64,000 bases of DNA from contig JAGVQM010000023.1 of the NCBI GenBank assembly GCA_020051695.1, positions 1-64,000 on the forward strand. The letters run 5' to 3'. Shown here piece after piece: positions 35,160-43,667 of the stretch (its first letter is position 1; the number at the start of each line of letters is the position of its first letter). The notes below the pieces were generated by a model. The model saw only the letters and a program-made list of their open reading frames with translations. It did not search any database and had not been told where the DNA came from. This stretch comes from Candidatus Zixiibacteriota bacterium (GTDB lineage Bacteria; Zixibacteria; MSB-5A5; WJJR01; JAJRUJ01). Position numbers and translations under genes: made by a program.

Positions 35160-37328
35160 ATGATGTTTCCCACCAGGTTTCTTTCAGGTCTGTTGTTCAC
35201 TGTTGTCTGCGGCAGCGCCGCCGAGTGCACCGTTGCCGCCGGATTGTCCGGCGTGGTGCTTGATTCGCTGACCGCCGCGCCCGTCGAAAAAGCAAAAGTG
35301 CAGCTTGATGACGGGGAGCAGGTGTGTTTTACCGGCGCAGACGGACATTTTGCCTTTCCCGTTTTGCCCGCCGGCGAATGGGCGTTGACTGTCTCGCGGA
35401 TGGGGTATAAAACCCGGACCGGCGAACATGTGACCGTTGCGGAAGCTGTTCCGCGCGAGCTTGAGATTCAACTGTTACCCTCGGCGATTATCATTCCGGG
35501 GCAGCGGGTCACCGGTACCCGGCTGGACTATGATTTATTTGGTTTGCCGGTGATTGTGCTTACCGGGAGCGAGTTGCTGGCGGCGGGTTATCGTGATCTC
35601 CCGCAGGCGCTGGCCGCAGTGCCCGGGTTGGTGGTCAATACCGGCTATTCAACCTCCGGTACACCGCAGGTAACCGTGCGCGGCGAAGCGGGGAAGCGGC
35701 TGGAATTCACGCTGGACGGTTTGTCGCTGGCTGAAGGCGTTCGTGGCGAGGTCGATTTGTCGGCAATTCCGGTCTCGGCGGTGGAGAATATCGAAATTCA
35801 CCGTGGCGGGCAGTGGGGCGATGCCGCGCTGGGCGGTTCGGTCAACATCAATACCCGCCGGGATTTTTCCTCGGCCAGGGCGGTCTCGTTCGAGTATGGT
35901 TCATTTGATGAACGGAATATTTCCACCACGATTTCCGGGATGGCCGGATCGAATTACGGGTATCTACTCACCGGTGAAATCGCCGACCGCAACAGCGCCT
36001 ACAGCTATGTCGATTCGCTGGGGCAGGATGTCTCCCGCGCCAATTCAGAATTCCAGATCAAAAAAATCTACGGCAAACTGGGTGGTCGTCTGGCCCCCGA
36101 GTGGGATTGGGGTGTGTCGGGCTTGTTGCATGAAAATAATCGCGGGGTCCCGGGTACTATCCTGTATTCCACACCGGCGGCCGAGGTCAAAGAACGCCGG
36201 CGCCTTGCCGGGGGAAATTTGAGCGGTGTTGTCGGTGAACGCTTGTCCGTATCGGTACGTTCATCGCTTTCCGATTTTCGTACGTTGTATCGCGACACAT
36301 TGTCTTATCAATCGCATGCTCAATATGATGAGGCGGCGTATCTGCTTGACGCCGCTGTGTTGTTCAGCCCGTACGAAAATTCTCCGCTTACCGCCTCGGC
36401 GGGCGGGGAGGTGCAGCACCGCCAGTTGACCGGGCAGGATTTCATCGCTGCCCAGCCCGCATTTGATGAAGCCTCACGGACCGCCGAGGCAGTCTGGGGC
36501 CAGGTGCAGGTGCGCCCGCCATACGATCTCCCGGCATGGGCCGGATCCGGCCGGTTGACCGGCGGTCTCCGTTATGATACCGATGACCGAACACCGTCAT
36601 ATCTTGCGCCCCGGCTCGGCGCGGTCTGGGGGTGGGGCGCGCCGCGGGTGGTAAATCTCAGTGGTTCGTGGGGGCGTTCGTTTCGCAGGCCGTTGTTGAC
36701 CTCGTTATTTTGGGAGGATGCTTATACGCGCGGCAACCCGGACCTTCAACCGGAAAAGGCGCGCGAGTGGGATGTCAAAATCGAAATTATTCCACCCCAG
36801 ACGAATCTTATCGTAAGCACGCGCTTTTTCGACCGCAGTTATGACGGTTTCATCGAGTGGGCCGCCGGGGCCGATTGGGTCTGGTCGCCGGTCAACCTCC
36901 CTCGGGCGACACTGGTCGGGCGGGAGGACGGTGTCTCATGGACGGCGTTTAATCAGCGGTTGCGCCTCGAGTTTTTCCATACCCTGTTATGGGCCACGGA
37001 CGAGGCGCCGGGTGAGTATCAGGGGAAATTCCTGGTCGAACGGCCCCGGCATTCTTATCAGGCAAACACGCGGGTCCATTCCCTTGGATTCGATCTGCAC
37101 CTGGCCGCGCGGTGGGAAGATCGTCGCTATACCAATAAAGACAACACAACCTGGCTGCCGCCGTACCGCTGGTTTGACCTGACCCTCCGGCGCACGATCC
37201 CCTGGGAGATGCTTGACCCGGTGTTCACCGTGAAATGCGAAAACCTAACCAACGAAGCGGCGGCGTTGCGTGACGGCTATCCGTTGCCGGGGCGGGCTTT
37301 CAAAGTCGGGATGGAACTGTATTTCTGA
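35160..37328 (+). CDS. TonB-dependent outer-membrane receptor, probably for cobalamin
   Basis: 722 residues. A signal peptide (FLSGLLFTVVCGSAAECTVA) precedes a carboxypeptidase-regulatory-like domain (GVVLDSLTAAPVEKAKVQLD, residues ~28-105). The plug domain (residues ~120-240) shows QVTVRGEAGKRLEFTLDG, NIEIHRGGQWGDAALGGSVN. The barrel ends with ...PGRAFKVGMELYF, a terminal aromatic residue as expected. Control by a B12 riboswitch makes a BtuB-like cobalamin role likely. GAGGGG precedes two adjacent ATGs. No btuCDF genes are near. A MITE-like element follows its stop by 21 bases. Confidence 0.9.
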   Translation: MMFPTRFLSGLLFTVVCGSAAECTVAAGLSGVVLDSLTAAPVEKAKVQLDDGEQVCFTGADGHFAFPVLPAGEWALTVSRMGYKTRTGEHVTVAEAVPRELEIQLLPSAIIIPGQRVTGTRLDYDLFGLPVIVLTGSELLAAGYRDLPQALAAVPGLVVNTGYSTSGTPQVTVRGEAGKRLEFTLDGLSLAEGVRGEVDLSAIPVSAVENIEIHRGGQWGDAALGGSVNINTRRDFSSARAVSFEYGSFDERNISTTISGMAGSNYGYLLTGEIADRNSAYSYVDSLGQDVSRANSEFQIKKIYGKLGGRLAPEWDWGVSGLLHENNRGVPGTILYSTPAAEVKERRRLAGGNLSGVVGERLSVSVRSSLSDFRTLYRDTLSYQSHAQYDEAAYLLDAAVLFSPYENSPLTASAGGEVQHRQLTGQDFIAAQPAFDEASRTAEAVWGQVQVRPPYDLPAWAGSGRLTGGLRYDTDDRTPSYLAPRLGAVWGWGAPRVVNLSGSWGRSFRRPLLTSLFWEDAYTRGNPDLQPEKAREWDVKIEIIPPQTNLIVSTRFFDRSYDGFIEWAAGADWVWSPVNLPRATLVGREDGVSWTAFNQRLRLEFFHTLLWATDEAPGEYQGKFLVERPRHSYQANTRVHSLGFDLHLAARWEDRRYTNKDNTTWLPPYRWFDLTLRRTIPWEMLDPVFTVKCENLTNEAAALRDGYPLPGRAFKVGMELYF

Positions 37329-37349
37329 GCACGGGGACCCCACGATTTA

Positions 37350-37512
37350 GGGCCTATTGAAAAAGTCCCGATATTGTCATTGCGAGCGAAGCGAGCAATC
37401 TTACACGTTGATGGTATCAATGAACTACAAAAAGATCGCGTCGTCGTCCGCCGCGGCGGCGGGACTCCTCGCGATGACATATCCTCTCATATATGGGTTT
37501 TTCAACAGGCCC
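37350..37512. mobile_element. MITE-like element with terminal inverted repeats
   Basis: Ends GGGCCTATTGAAAAAGTCCC and GGGTTTTTCAACAGGCCC are near-perfect inverted repeats, resembling ends of IS families that open with GGSCCTGTTGAAAAA. Inside is a second, very widespread repeat, starting TCATTGCGAGCGAAGCGAGC and ending CTCGCGATGACA. There is no transposase. It sits between the TonB receptor and the DUF4430 lipoprotein. Confidence 0.75.
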
Positions 37513-37559
37513 TTCATGGTGGGTCAGTAAACGGGATCGATTCGCTTACCCACCATGAA
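37513..37559. repeat. 12-bp palindrome abutting the MITE
   Basis: TTCATGGTGGGT (37513-37524) pairs perfectly with ACCCACCATGAA (37548-37559) around a 23-base loop. Next to it GGTGGGCCACC (37562-37572) has its inverted copy GGTGGCCCACC at 38108-38118, on the other side of the DUF4430 gene. Confidence 0.55.
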
Positions 37560-37597
37560 ATGGTGGGCCACCCTGAGGGGTTATTAACAACGAGCGC

Positions 37598-38005
37598 ATG
37601 ATGAACAAACAGATAATCCTGCCGGCTTGTGCCCTGATAGTCCTGCTGGGTTGCGGAACTGAATCTGCGAAACAGGAACGGGCCGCAACAGAAATCCGCG
37701 GGACAATCGACTCGGTTCATCTGTTGATCGATTATGCCACCGACCGGATCGATACGCTGGCAACGGTCATCTCGCGCCATGATTCGCTGGACGTGCTGAA
37801 TTTGTTGATCAATCTGACGCGGCGCGAGAGTATTGCGCTGGTCACGCGCGAGTACGCCGTCGGGACGATGGTCGAGCAAATCGGCGAGCGGCGCAACGGC
37901 GACGGCGGGTACTGGGTGTACACGGTCAACAGCGAGGCGATACCCAGGGCGGCCTCGGCGTATGTCGTGCAGCCGGGGGATACGATTCGATTTTTATTTA
38001 GATAG
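37598..38005 (+). CDS. DUF4430-domain lipoprotein, candidate cobalamin-binding surface protein
   Basis: 135 residues with a lipobox (CALIVLLGCGTESAK). The C-terminal part, RRNGDGGYWVYTVNSEAI and AYVVQPGDTIRFLFR, carries the DUF4430 pattern 'G-YWVYxVNGExx...AYxxxPGDTIxF'. That domain also forms the C-terminal half of mammalian intrinsic factor and transcobalamin. The N-terminal part (~residues 35-90) has two beta strands of the same sandwich. It follows the riboswitch-controlled TonB receptor, though an inserted MITE now separates them. It may capture B12 at the surface for the receptor (inference). The start codon lacks a strong ribosome binding site. Confidence 0.7.
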   Translation: MMNKQIILPACALIVLLGCGTESAKQERAATEIRGTIDSVHLLIDYATDRIDTLATVISRHDSLDVLNLLINLTRRESIALVTREYAVGTMVEQIGERRNGDGGYWVYTVNSEAIPRAASAYVVQPGDTIRFLFR

Positions 38006-38034
38006 ATTTTGTCTGTCCCCAAAAACGGGCACAC

Positions 38035-38080
38035 GCGCCCGCCTCCGGTTCCCCGTTTAACCGGTCGCGGGCGTTTTTTC
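38035..38080 (+). terminator. Rho-independent terminator of the B12 locus
   Basis: A two-part stem: CGCCCGC with GCGGGCG outside, CCGGTT with AACCGG inside, then six Ts. Confidence 0.9.
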
Positions 38081-38281
38081 ATATGTGGCATTTATAAGCA
38101 AAATTCCGGTGGCCCACCCAAAGCGGAAAGTCCGTGCCGCGTCAAGCGGAACGGACTTGAAGCGGCGGGGGGGGTTATTAGATCGATGCCTGCGCGACGG
38201 TATAACCAAAGCGACGGCAAAGGAGCATGGAGCTTATTCACTCACTCGTGGGGGGAGGTGCCGGCCAAAGGTCACATGCCT
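38081..38281. other. Intergenic region at the islet boundary
   Basis: 200 bases without a gene. It holds the inverted copy GGTGGCCCACCC of a motif that also lies at 37562. AGTCCG...CGGACT (around 38129-38155) can form a weak hairpin. Nothing else is evident. Confidence 0.4.
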
Positions 38282-38797
38282 TCACTTGGTTGGCCAGAGG
38301 AGTTCTTTAACGGTGTTGCTGACAATGTCGCTAATTGTATCCTTGAGGACCTTTAAGCCCTCAACGCCAATTTTGCCGGCAGCCTTCTTAAGACGCGTGG
38401 CAGCTAGCTGGGTACGCGGCGATTCTTTAACCAAATCGTCTATACTTCCCGCTAACTTTTCTTTCTCCGCATCTTCGAGACCATCCGTTTCTTGAATAAG
38501 TAATTTGGCAACCTCAATTTTTGATACAATCCACGGGTAAGCAGTACCACATTTTGGGCAATACGCGGGTTGATCAAAAGTAATTAAAGATCCCCCAGGT
38601 CCGGACATAAGACGGTTTCCATTTATATCCGCTTGACACTGTTGGCATTTGTGAATTGTCGGCGCACCACATTTCGAACAACAATTTTGATTGGCCCCCG
38701 GCATTTGCCTCATACCCCGATTGACCACGTGGCCGTTCATGCAAATCTGCGCAATGTCATATTCGACACTCACGTCTCTTCTCCCTCGCAAATTCAT
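38282..38797 (-). CDS. DUF2321 zinc-ribbon protein
   Basis: 171 residues. The N-terminal 90 contain several cysteine pairs: CMNGHVV, CCSKCGAP, CQQC and YCPKCGTAYPW, giving one or two zinc ribbons. This is the DUF2321 arrangement, including 'GGSLITFDQPAYCPKCGTAYPW'. The C-terminal half is a charged helical segment that ends in a weakly hydrophobic helix (GLKVLKDTISDIVSNTV). Two adjacent ATGs follow GGAGGAA; I use the second. No activity is known. The gene is AT-richer than the surroundings and follows the ankyrin gene by 65 bases. Confidence 0.7.
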   Translation of the reverse strand: MNLRGRRDVSVEYDIAQICMNGHVVNRGMRQMPGANQNCCSKCGAPTIHKCQQCQADINGNRLMSGPGGSLITFDQPAYCPKCGTAYPWIVSKIEVAKLLIQETDGLEDAEKEKLAGSIDDLVKESPRTQLAATRLKKAAGKIGVEGLKVLKDTISDIVSNTVKELLWPTK

Positions 38798-38862
38798 CAT
38801 TTCCTCCAAAGAAAAGAAGGATGGGTGGGCCTCCCGACGGAAGCCATCCCGATAATCCAGCA

Positions 38863-39594
38863 TCAAGAATTATTTTTTGCTGTCACAGTTTTAAATAAGA
38901 CCTTCATTTCCTCGTTCTTGCTGGAATACAACAAGTCGATAGGTCGTATACGCTCATAAAATTGCAAGTATAGATTAGCCCCAGCGTTTATAAGGAATTT
39001 CGCACATTCTGAATGCTCATTCATTATGGCATAGACCAATGCAGTGGCGCCTTTGGAGCTGACTTCGTCCTTAAGTTTAAAAGTATATACCAACTGTTTG
39101 ACAGCAAATAGATCACCATTTGAAGCCGCAACGTGCAATGGATTGAATCCAAATTTGTTGATGATTGCTGCGTCCGCTTTTCTTATACGCAATGCATGAA
39201 AAGTCTCACCCCGGGCTTCCTGAGGGTCGATTCCATTAAGGAAGATTCCATCTTGAGGAATTTGGGGACTACTGGATAGAATATTCAAGGGAGTATCGCC
39301 ATCGTTGTTAAGGGCATTTATGTCTGCACCCCAGCATAGTAAGAATTCAACCATCCTGTGCTACCAGCCCATCGCCGCAGCATGCAACATCGTATCGCCT
39401 TCGCTATTGCGATAAGATACGGGGCCACCATCTCTCAGAAATGGAACGACAAAATTCATATCTCCAGCATATGCTGAAATAAGGGGGACATTATCGGAAG
39501 ATTTGTTGTCTTCGGATGTTTGCATATTATCATTATACATTTCTTGCGCCACCCACCCCATGGCGACAGAATTAGGATAATAAATCTGCCCCAT
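38863..39594 (-). pseudogene. Ankyrin-repeat protein interrupted by an amber codon
   Basis: About 243 codons in one frame with a single internal TAG (39361-39363). Upstream of it: GDTMLHAAAMGW; downstream: HRMVEFLLCWGADINALNND, then FNPLHVAASNGDLFAVKQL and GATALVYAIMNEHSECAKFL. These are four or five ankyrin repeats, and the stop falls inside one, so the two halves belong together. Six bases after the TAG is an in-frame ATG, which would allow reinitiation. Otherwise this is a recent pseudogene, or the amber is read through. A strong promoter lies just upstream; the leader is only about ten bases. It is part of an AT-rich islet with the DUF2321 gene. Confidence 0.75.
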
Positions 39595-39610
39595 CAAAAA
39601 ATACGTTCAA

Positions 39611-39639
39611 ATTATAAGATATTTTATTAACGGCCGCAA
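39611..39639 (-). promoter_or_regulatory. Promoter of the ankyrin/DUF2321 islet
   Basis: On the minus strand TTGCGG, 17 bases, then a perfect TATAAT (39611-39616). The start point would lie about ten bases ahead of the ankyrin ATG. Confidence 0.65.
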
Positions 39640-39709
39640 TCATTTTCCCCCCTCTTTTCAAATTGACCTCCGCCCCCTTTCCGCCAATATTCCGGCGGGG
39701 AGCAAGACT

Positions 39710-40252
39710 ATGAGCACCGAGCCATCACGCCGTTTCTGGACCATACCCAATGTCCTCAGTATATCCCGGCTGGCTTTGCTGCCGCTGTTTTTCTGGCTGA
39801 TGTCCCAAGCCGACCGGAGTTATTGGGTTTGGGGCGGAGTGCTGATCGTCTACGGGATAATTTCCGATATTCTGGATGGTTTCCTGGCCCGGAAACTGAA
39901 CCAGATCACCGAAGTCGGCAAATTGCTGGACCCGTTGTCGGATAAAATCACCGCCGGGGCGGTGGCGGTTTTCTGCGTGGTCATGCGCGGGATGCCGCCG
40001 GCCGCGCTGCTGATTGCCGTTGCGCGTGACCTGGCGCTGGTGATCGGTGGACGGCTGGTGTGGAAGAAAGCCGGGACGGTCCCCGGGTCGATGTTTGTCG
40101 GCAAACTTGCTGCGTTGTTCTGGGCCATAAACCTGCTGTGCTGGACATTCGACTGGCAACCGACGGCCGGGCATATTATCTGGCCGGTCGTCATTTTTTA
40201 TGTTATTACCGGCGCACTCTACGCCCGGCGGGTGGTGCACTTGCGCGGTTAA
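39710..40252 (+). CDS. pgsA: CDP-alcohol phosphatidyltransferase (phosphatidylglycerophosphate synthase-like)
   Basis: 180 residues, an inner-membrane enzyme with about six spans. The signature D-x2-DG-x2-AR-x8-G-x3-D-x3-D is present, spread over SDILDGFLARKLNQITEVG and KLLDPLSDK near residues 53-80. It joins CDP-diacylglycerol to glycerol-3-phosphate, or to another alcohol. The N-terminal RRFWTIPNVLSISRLALLPL is typical of PgsA. GGGGAG lies upstream of the ATG. The stop overlaps the end of mtnA by four bases on the opposite strand. Confidence 0.85.
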   Translation: MSTEPSRRFWTIPNVLSISRLALLPLFFWLMSQADRSYWVWGGVLIVYGIISDILDGFLARKLNQITEVGKLLDPLSDKITAGAVAVFCVVMRGMPPAALLIAVARDLALVIGGRLVWKKAGTVPGSMFVGKLAALFWAINLLCWTFDWQPTAGHIIWPVVIFYVITGALYARRVVHLRG

Positions 40253-41274
40253 GTCCGGCCGTCCCAGCGGCCGCCATGCCAAAGGCCCTCATCGGTAATG
40301 ATCGCGGTAATCAGGGCGTTCGGTGTTACGTCGAATGCCGGATTGTATACTCTGGTCCCCTCAGCCGCGATTATCACGCCCCCGGGTTTGATCACTTCCT
40401 CGGGCGCGCGCATCTCGATGGGGATCTGCTCACCGGAAATCAATTGTTGATCGATGGTCGATTGCGGCGCGGCGACGTAAAACGGCACGCCGTGTTTTTC
40501 GGCCAGCACCGCGACATTGTATGTCCCGATTTTATTGGCAACATCGCCGTTTTTGGTGATGCGGTCGGCGCCGACGATGACCGCATCGATTTTCCCGGCG
40601 GCAAACAACGAGCCCGCCGCGTTGTCACAGAGCACTGTCACCTCGATGCCCTCCTGCTGTAACTCCCAGGCGGTCAGCCGGGCGCCCTGCCACAACGGCC
40701 GGGTCTCATCGGCGTACACCCGGATTTTCTTGCCGTGGGCCTGCGCGGCGTAGATTACCGCCAATGCGGTGCCGATTCCGGCGGTCGCCAGCGCGCCCGC
40801 GTTGCAATGGGTCAGGATGGTCGCGCCGTCCGGGATCAACGGCTCACCATTGGCCCCGATCTTCTCGCACATCGTCCGGTCTTCGGCTTCGATGGCCCGC
40901 GCTTCGGTTTCCAGCAGTGTGACCAATTCACCGCAATTATTGGCGGTACTGTTATTCGCCACAGCAATCATCCGGTCAATGGCCCAGGCCAGGTTGACCG
41001 CGGTGGGACGGCAGGATTTCAGGTAATCCCCGGCCTGATTCAACGCGGCCAAAATCCCGGCGCGGGACCGGCAATCCGCGCCCTGGGCGGCGAGGACCAT
41101 TGCGTACCCGGCCGCCACGCCGATGGCGGGCGCGCCCCGCACCACCAGGCTGCGGATGGCGTGAAAAACATCGCTGACCGTCGTGCAATCGAGAAACTGT
41201 TCGGTCCGGGGCAGCTTGGTCTGGTCGAGCAGGCGCAGGGTGCTGCCGGTGAATTCGAGCGTACGAAAGCGCAT
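40249..41274 (-). CDS. mtnA: Methylthioribose-1-phosphate isomerase
   Basis: 341 residues, an aldose-ketose isomerase of the methionine salvage pathway (methylthioribose-1-P to methylthioribulose-1-P). The conserved stretches are VVRGAPAIGVAAGY near residue 45, the catalytic cysteine in LTHCNAGALATAG near 160, and the aspartate in IVGADRITKNGDVANKIGTY near 240. AAGGAG lies at good spacing before the ATG. No other mtn genes are near. The related translation factor eIF2B can look similar, but the RGAPAIG and HCNAG motifs fit MtnA. Confidence 0.93.
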   Translation of the reverse strand: MRFRTLEFTGSTLRLLDQTKLPRTEQFLDCTTVSDVFHAIRSLVVRGAPAIGVAAGYAMVLAAQGADCRSRAGILAALNQAGDYLKSCRPTAVNLAWAIDRMIAVANNSTANNCGELVTLLETEARAIEAEDRTMCEKIGANGEPLIPDGATILTHCNAGALATAGIGTALAVIYAAQAHGKKIRVYADETRPLWQGARLTAWELQQEGIEVTVLCDNAAGSLFAAGKIDAVIVGADRITKNGDVANKIGTYNVAVLAEKHGVPFYVAAPQSTIDQQLISGEQIPIEMRAPEEVIKPGGVIIAAEGTRVYNPAFDVTPNALITAIITDEGLWHGGRWDGRT

Positions 41275-41413
41275 TAGGCACTCCTTTATAGGGCTTTGAC
41301 GATGATATCCTCTTTAAAATGAATGTCAAACATTATCTCCGGCGTGTGGCAGATTGTGGCGTAACGTGTTGGGACCAATAGGATTTTTTTAGACAGGAAT
41401 CCCTAACCTGACC

Positions 41414-41442
41414 TTGACAGCGCCGTGGACGCGAAGTTAAAT
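41414..41442 (+). promoter_or_regulatory. Promoter of the sdh operon
   Basis: TTGACA at 41414-41419 followed after 17 bases by TTAAAT (41437-41442). The -35 is consensus and the -10 is fair. Confidence 0.55.
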
Positions 41443-41486
41443 AGCCCCGTTGTGTAAACTCTATTCGGTGAGGAGAACAGTTCACC

Positions 41487-43205
41487 ATGGCGCAGGTCGC
41501 AACTCATGATGTGATAATCCTGGGGACGGGGCTCGCGGGTTTGCGTGCGGCGGTGGAAATCGCCCGGCAATCCGGCGACAAGATCAACATGGCCCTGGTT
41601 TCCAAAGTGCAGTTGATGCGGGCCCATTCGGTTTGCGCGGAAGGCGGGACAGCGGCAGTACTGCGCGAGGGGGAGGGTGACAGTTTCGACCTCCACGCGT
41701 GGGACTCGCTCAAAGGGTCCGACTTCCTGGCCGACCAGGATGTCATCGACGTGTTCGTCCACAAATGCCCCGAGGAAATCCACTTGTTGGACAGCTGGGG
41801 ACTGCCGTGGTCGCGGCGCGATGACGGTCGCATTCTGCAACGGCCGTTCGGCGGGCACTCCTACCCCCGGGCCACGATGGCCGCCGACAAGACCGGTTTT
41901 TTCGAAATGCAGACGCTCTACGATGAGCTGATGCGTTACACCAATTTCACGCGGTACGAGGAAGTTTTCGCCACCTCGATTATTGCCGAGGACGGCACAT
42001 TCCGCGGGCTGACGATCATCGATATGGCTAGCGGCGAATTGATTACCCTGCGGGCCAGGGCCATGCTGATTTCCTCGGGCGGACTGGGGACGTTGTACGG
42101 ATTTACCACGTACTCGCAGACAGTCAGCGGCGACGGCCAGGCGATGGCCTATCGCGCGGGGATGGCCCTCGAAGACCCCGAATTTGTGCAGTTTCATCCC
42201 ACCGGTCTGGTGCCGTCGGGCATTCTGATGACCGAGGGCTGCCGTGGTGAAGGTGGGTACCTGCGCAACAAAGACGGTGACCGGTTCATGTCGAAGTACG
42301 CCCCGTCCAAGATGGAACTGGGGCCGCGCGATATTATCTCCCGCTCCGAAATCACTGAAATCCTCGAGGGCCGGGGATTTAAAGGCCCCAAGGGGCTGGA
42401 CTATATCCATCTCGACATGACCCACCTGGGCGCGGACCGCATCAATCATGCCCTGCCGTTGATCCGTGAAGTTTGTATGAAATTCAACGGTCTGGACCCG
42501 ATCACCACGCCCATCCCGGTCCGTGCGGTCGCGCATTACTCGATGGGCGGGGTGGAGTGCGATATCACCGGGGCCTGTAAAGTCAAAGGGATCTGGGCCG
42601 CGGGTGAAGTGGCCTGCGTTTCGCTGCATGGCGCCAACCGGCTGGGGACCAATTCCACCGCCGAATGTCTGGTGTGGGGCGGTATTTCCGGGGCGGAGAT
42701 CGTCAAGTTCATCGACAAGAACCCGCCGCTGCTCGATTTGCCCAAGGGCCGTGTTGAGGCCGAGGAAAAGCGGATCTTCGGTGTGCTGCTCAATAAAAAC
42801 GGCGAACAAAATCCCTATCAGATACGCCGTGAACTCCGGGAAGCAGTTGACGAGCACCTCGGCGTGTTTCGCACTGGCGACGAAATGAAAGCCGGCTGGG
42901 AAAAAGTTAAAAAGCTCTCCGCGCGGTTTGAGAAAATCAAAGTGACCGACAAGGGCCGGGTCTACAATTCCAACCTGATCAATGTCCTGGAGATCCAAAA
43001 CCTCCTCGACCAGGCCCATGCCTTCATGGCCGCGGCGATTGCCCGCGAGGAATCGCGCGGCGCGCACGCCCGGCGGGATTTCCCCACGCGCGATGACGAG
43101 AAATGGTTGAAGCATACGCTGGTGTACTACACACCTGACGGGCCGAAACTCGATTATAAACCGGTCACCATGACCAAGTGGAAACCGGTAGAGCGGAAAT
43201 ATTAA
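41487..43205 (+). CDS. sdhA: Succinate dehydrogenase/fumarate reductase flavoprotein subunit
   Basis: 572 residues. The Rossmann dinucleotide motif GTGLAGLRAA is at the start, and the covalent-FAD histidine lies in MRAHSVCAEGGTAAV near residue 48. The active-site histidine and arginine stretches are FVQFHPTGLVPSG, TEGCRGEGGYLRN and VRAVAHYSMGG. The C-terminal helical domain is complete. It oxidises succinate to fumarate, or the reverse, feeding electrons to the Fe-S subunit. It leads a four-gene operon A-C-D-B with short gaps. GAGGAG lies before the ATG. Direction of catalysis cannot be told from sequence. Confidence 0.95.
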   Translation: MAQVATHDVIILGTGLAGLRAAVEIARQSGDKINMALVSKVQLMRAHSVCAEGGTAAVLREGEGDSFDLHAWDSLKGSDFLADQDVIDVFVHKCPEEIHLLDSWGLPWSRRDDGRILQRPFGGHSYPRATMAADKTGFFEMQTLYDELMRYTNFTRYEEVFATSIIAEDGTFRGLTIIDMASGELITLRARAMLISSGGLGTLYGFTTYSQTVSGDGQAMAYRAGMALEDPEFVQFHPTGLVPSGILMTEGCRGEGGYLRNKDGDRFMSKYAPSKMELGPRDIISRSEITEILEGRGFKGPKGLDYIHLDMTHLGADRINHALPLIREVCMKFNGLDPITTPIPVRAVAHYSMGGVECDITGACKVKGIWAAGEVACVSLHGANRLGTNSTAECLVWGGISGAEIVKFIDKNPPLLDLPKGRVEAEEKRIFGVLLNKNGEQNPYQIRRELREAVDEHLGVFRTGDEMKAGWEKVKKLSARFEKIKVTDKGRVYNSNLINVLEIQNLLDQAHAFMAAAIAREESRGAHARRDFPTRDDEKWLKHTLVYYTPDGPKLDYKPVTMTKWKPVERKY

Positions 43206-43216
43206 GGGAGATTGAT

Positions 43217-43654
43217 ATGGCAGATCCCAAGAAATATGACAACCGACTGGGCTTGAAGGGCTGGTGGGGCGGCGGCCGCTGGGGGTTCGAGCGGTACCTG
43301 TATACCCTGCACCGCCTGACCGGCCTGGGAGTGCTCAGCTACTTTGTGCTGCACATCTTTGTTACCTCCTCCCGCGCCTTCGGGTCGGTGGCCTGGGAGC
43401 AGTGGATGGGCACGGTGGCCGGGCCGTTTTTCCGCGTCGGGGAATTTTTGGTAGTCCTGGCGTTCATCTTTCACGCCTTCAACGGCGTCCGGCTGATCTT
43501 GATCGAACTCGGCTTTGCCGTCGGCCCCGCCGAGGAACCGATCTATCCTTACAAAACGTCGTTGAACACGCAACGCCCGCTGATGATCGCGATGATGTTT
43601 TTGGCCGGAGTCGCGGTGATTGTCACCGGGTATGATTTTTGGATGCTGCATTGA
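43217..43654 (+). CDS. sdhC: Succinate dehydrogenase cytochrome b subunit
   Basis: 145 residues with three spans. The first helix, LYTLHRLTGLGVLSYFVLHI, has the conserved His/Arg pair and a candidate heme-ligand histidine; the second, VVLAFIFHAFNGVRLILIE, has another. This is the SdhC-type membrane anchor with a quinone site. AAGGGAG lies before the ATG at 43217, eleven bases after sdhA. The longer reading upstream overlaps sdhA and was rejected. Confidence 0.9.
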   Translation: MADPKKYDNRLGLKGWWGGGRWGFERYLYTLHRLTGLGVLSYFVLHIFVTSSRAFGSVAWEQWMGTVAGPFFRVGEFLVVLAFIFHAFNGVRLILIELGFAVGPAEEPIYPYKTSLNTQRPLMIAMMFLAGVAVIVTGYDFWMLH

Positions 43655-43667
43655 CGAGGGAATCAAA

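Noticed and set aside
38009-38356. Plus-strand frame after the DUF4430 gene
   Set aside because: It runs through a clear terminator and into the opposite strand of the DUF2321 gene.
41403-43115. 570-codon minus-strand frame opposite sdhA
   Set aside because: Antisense shadow of sdhA caused by high GC at third positions; the sense product is unmistakable.
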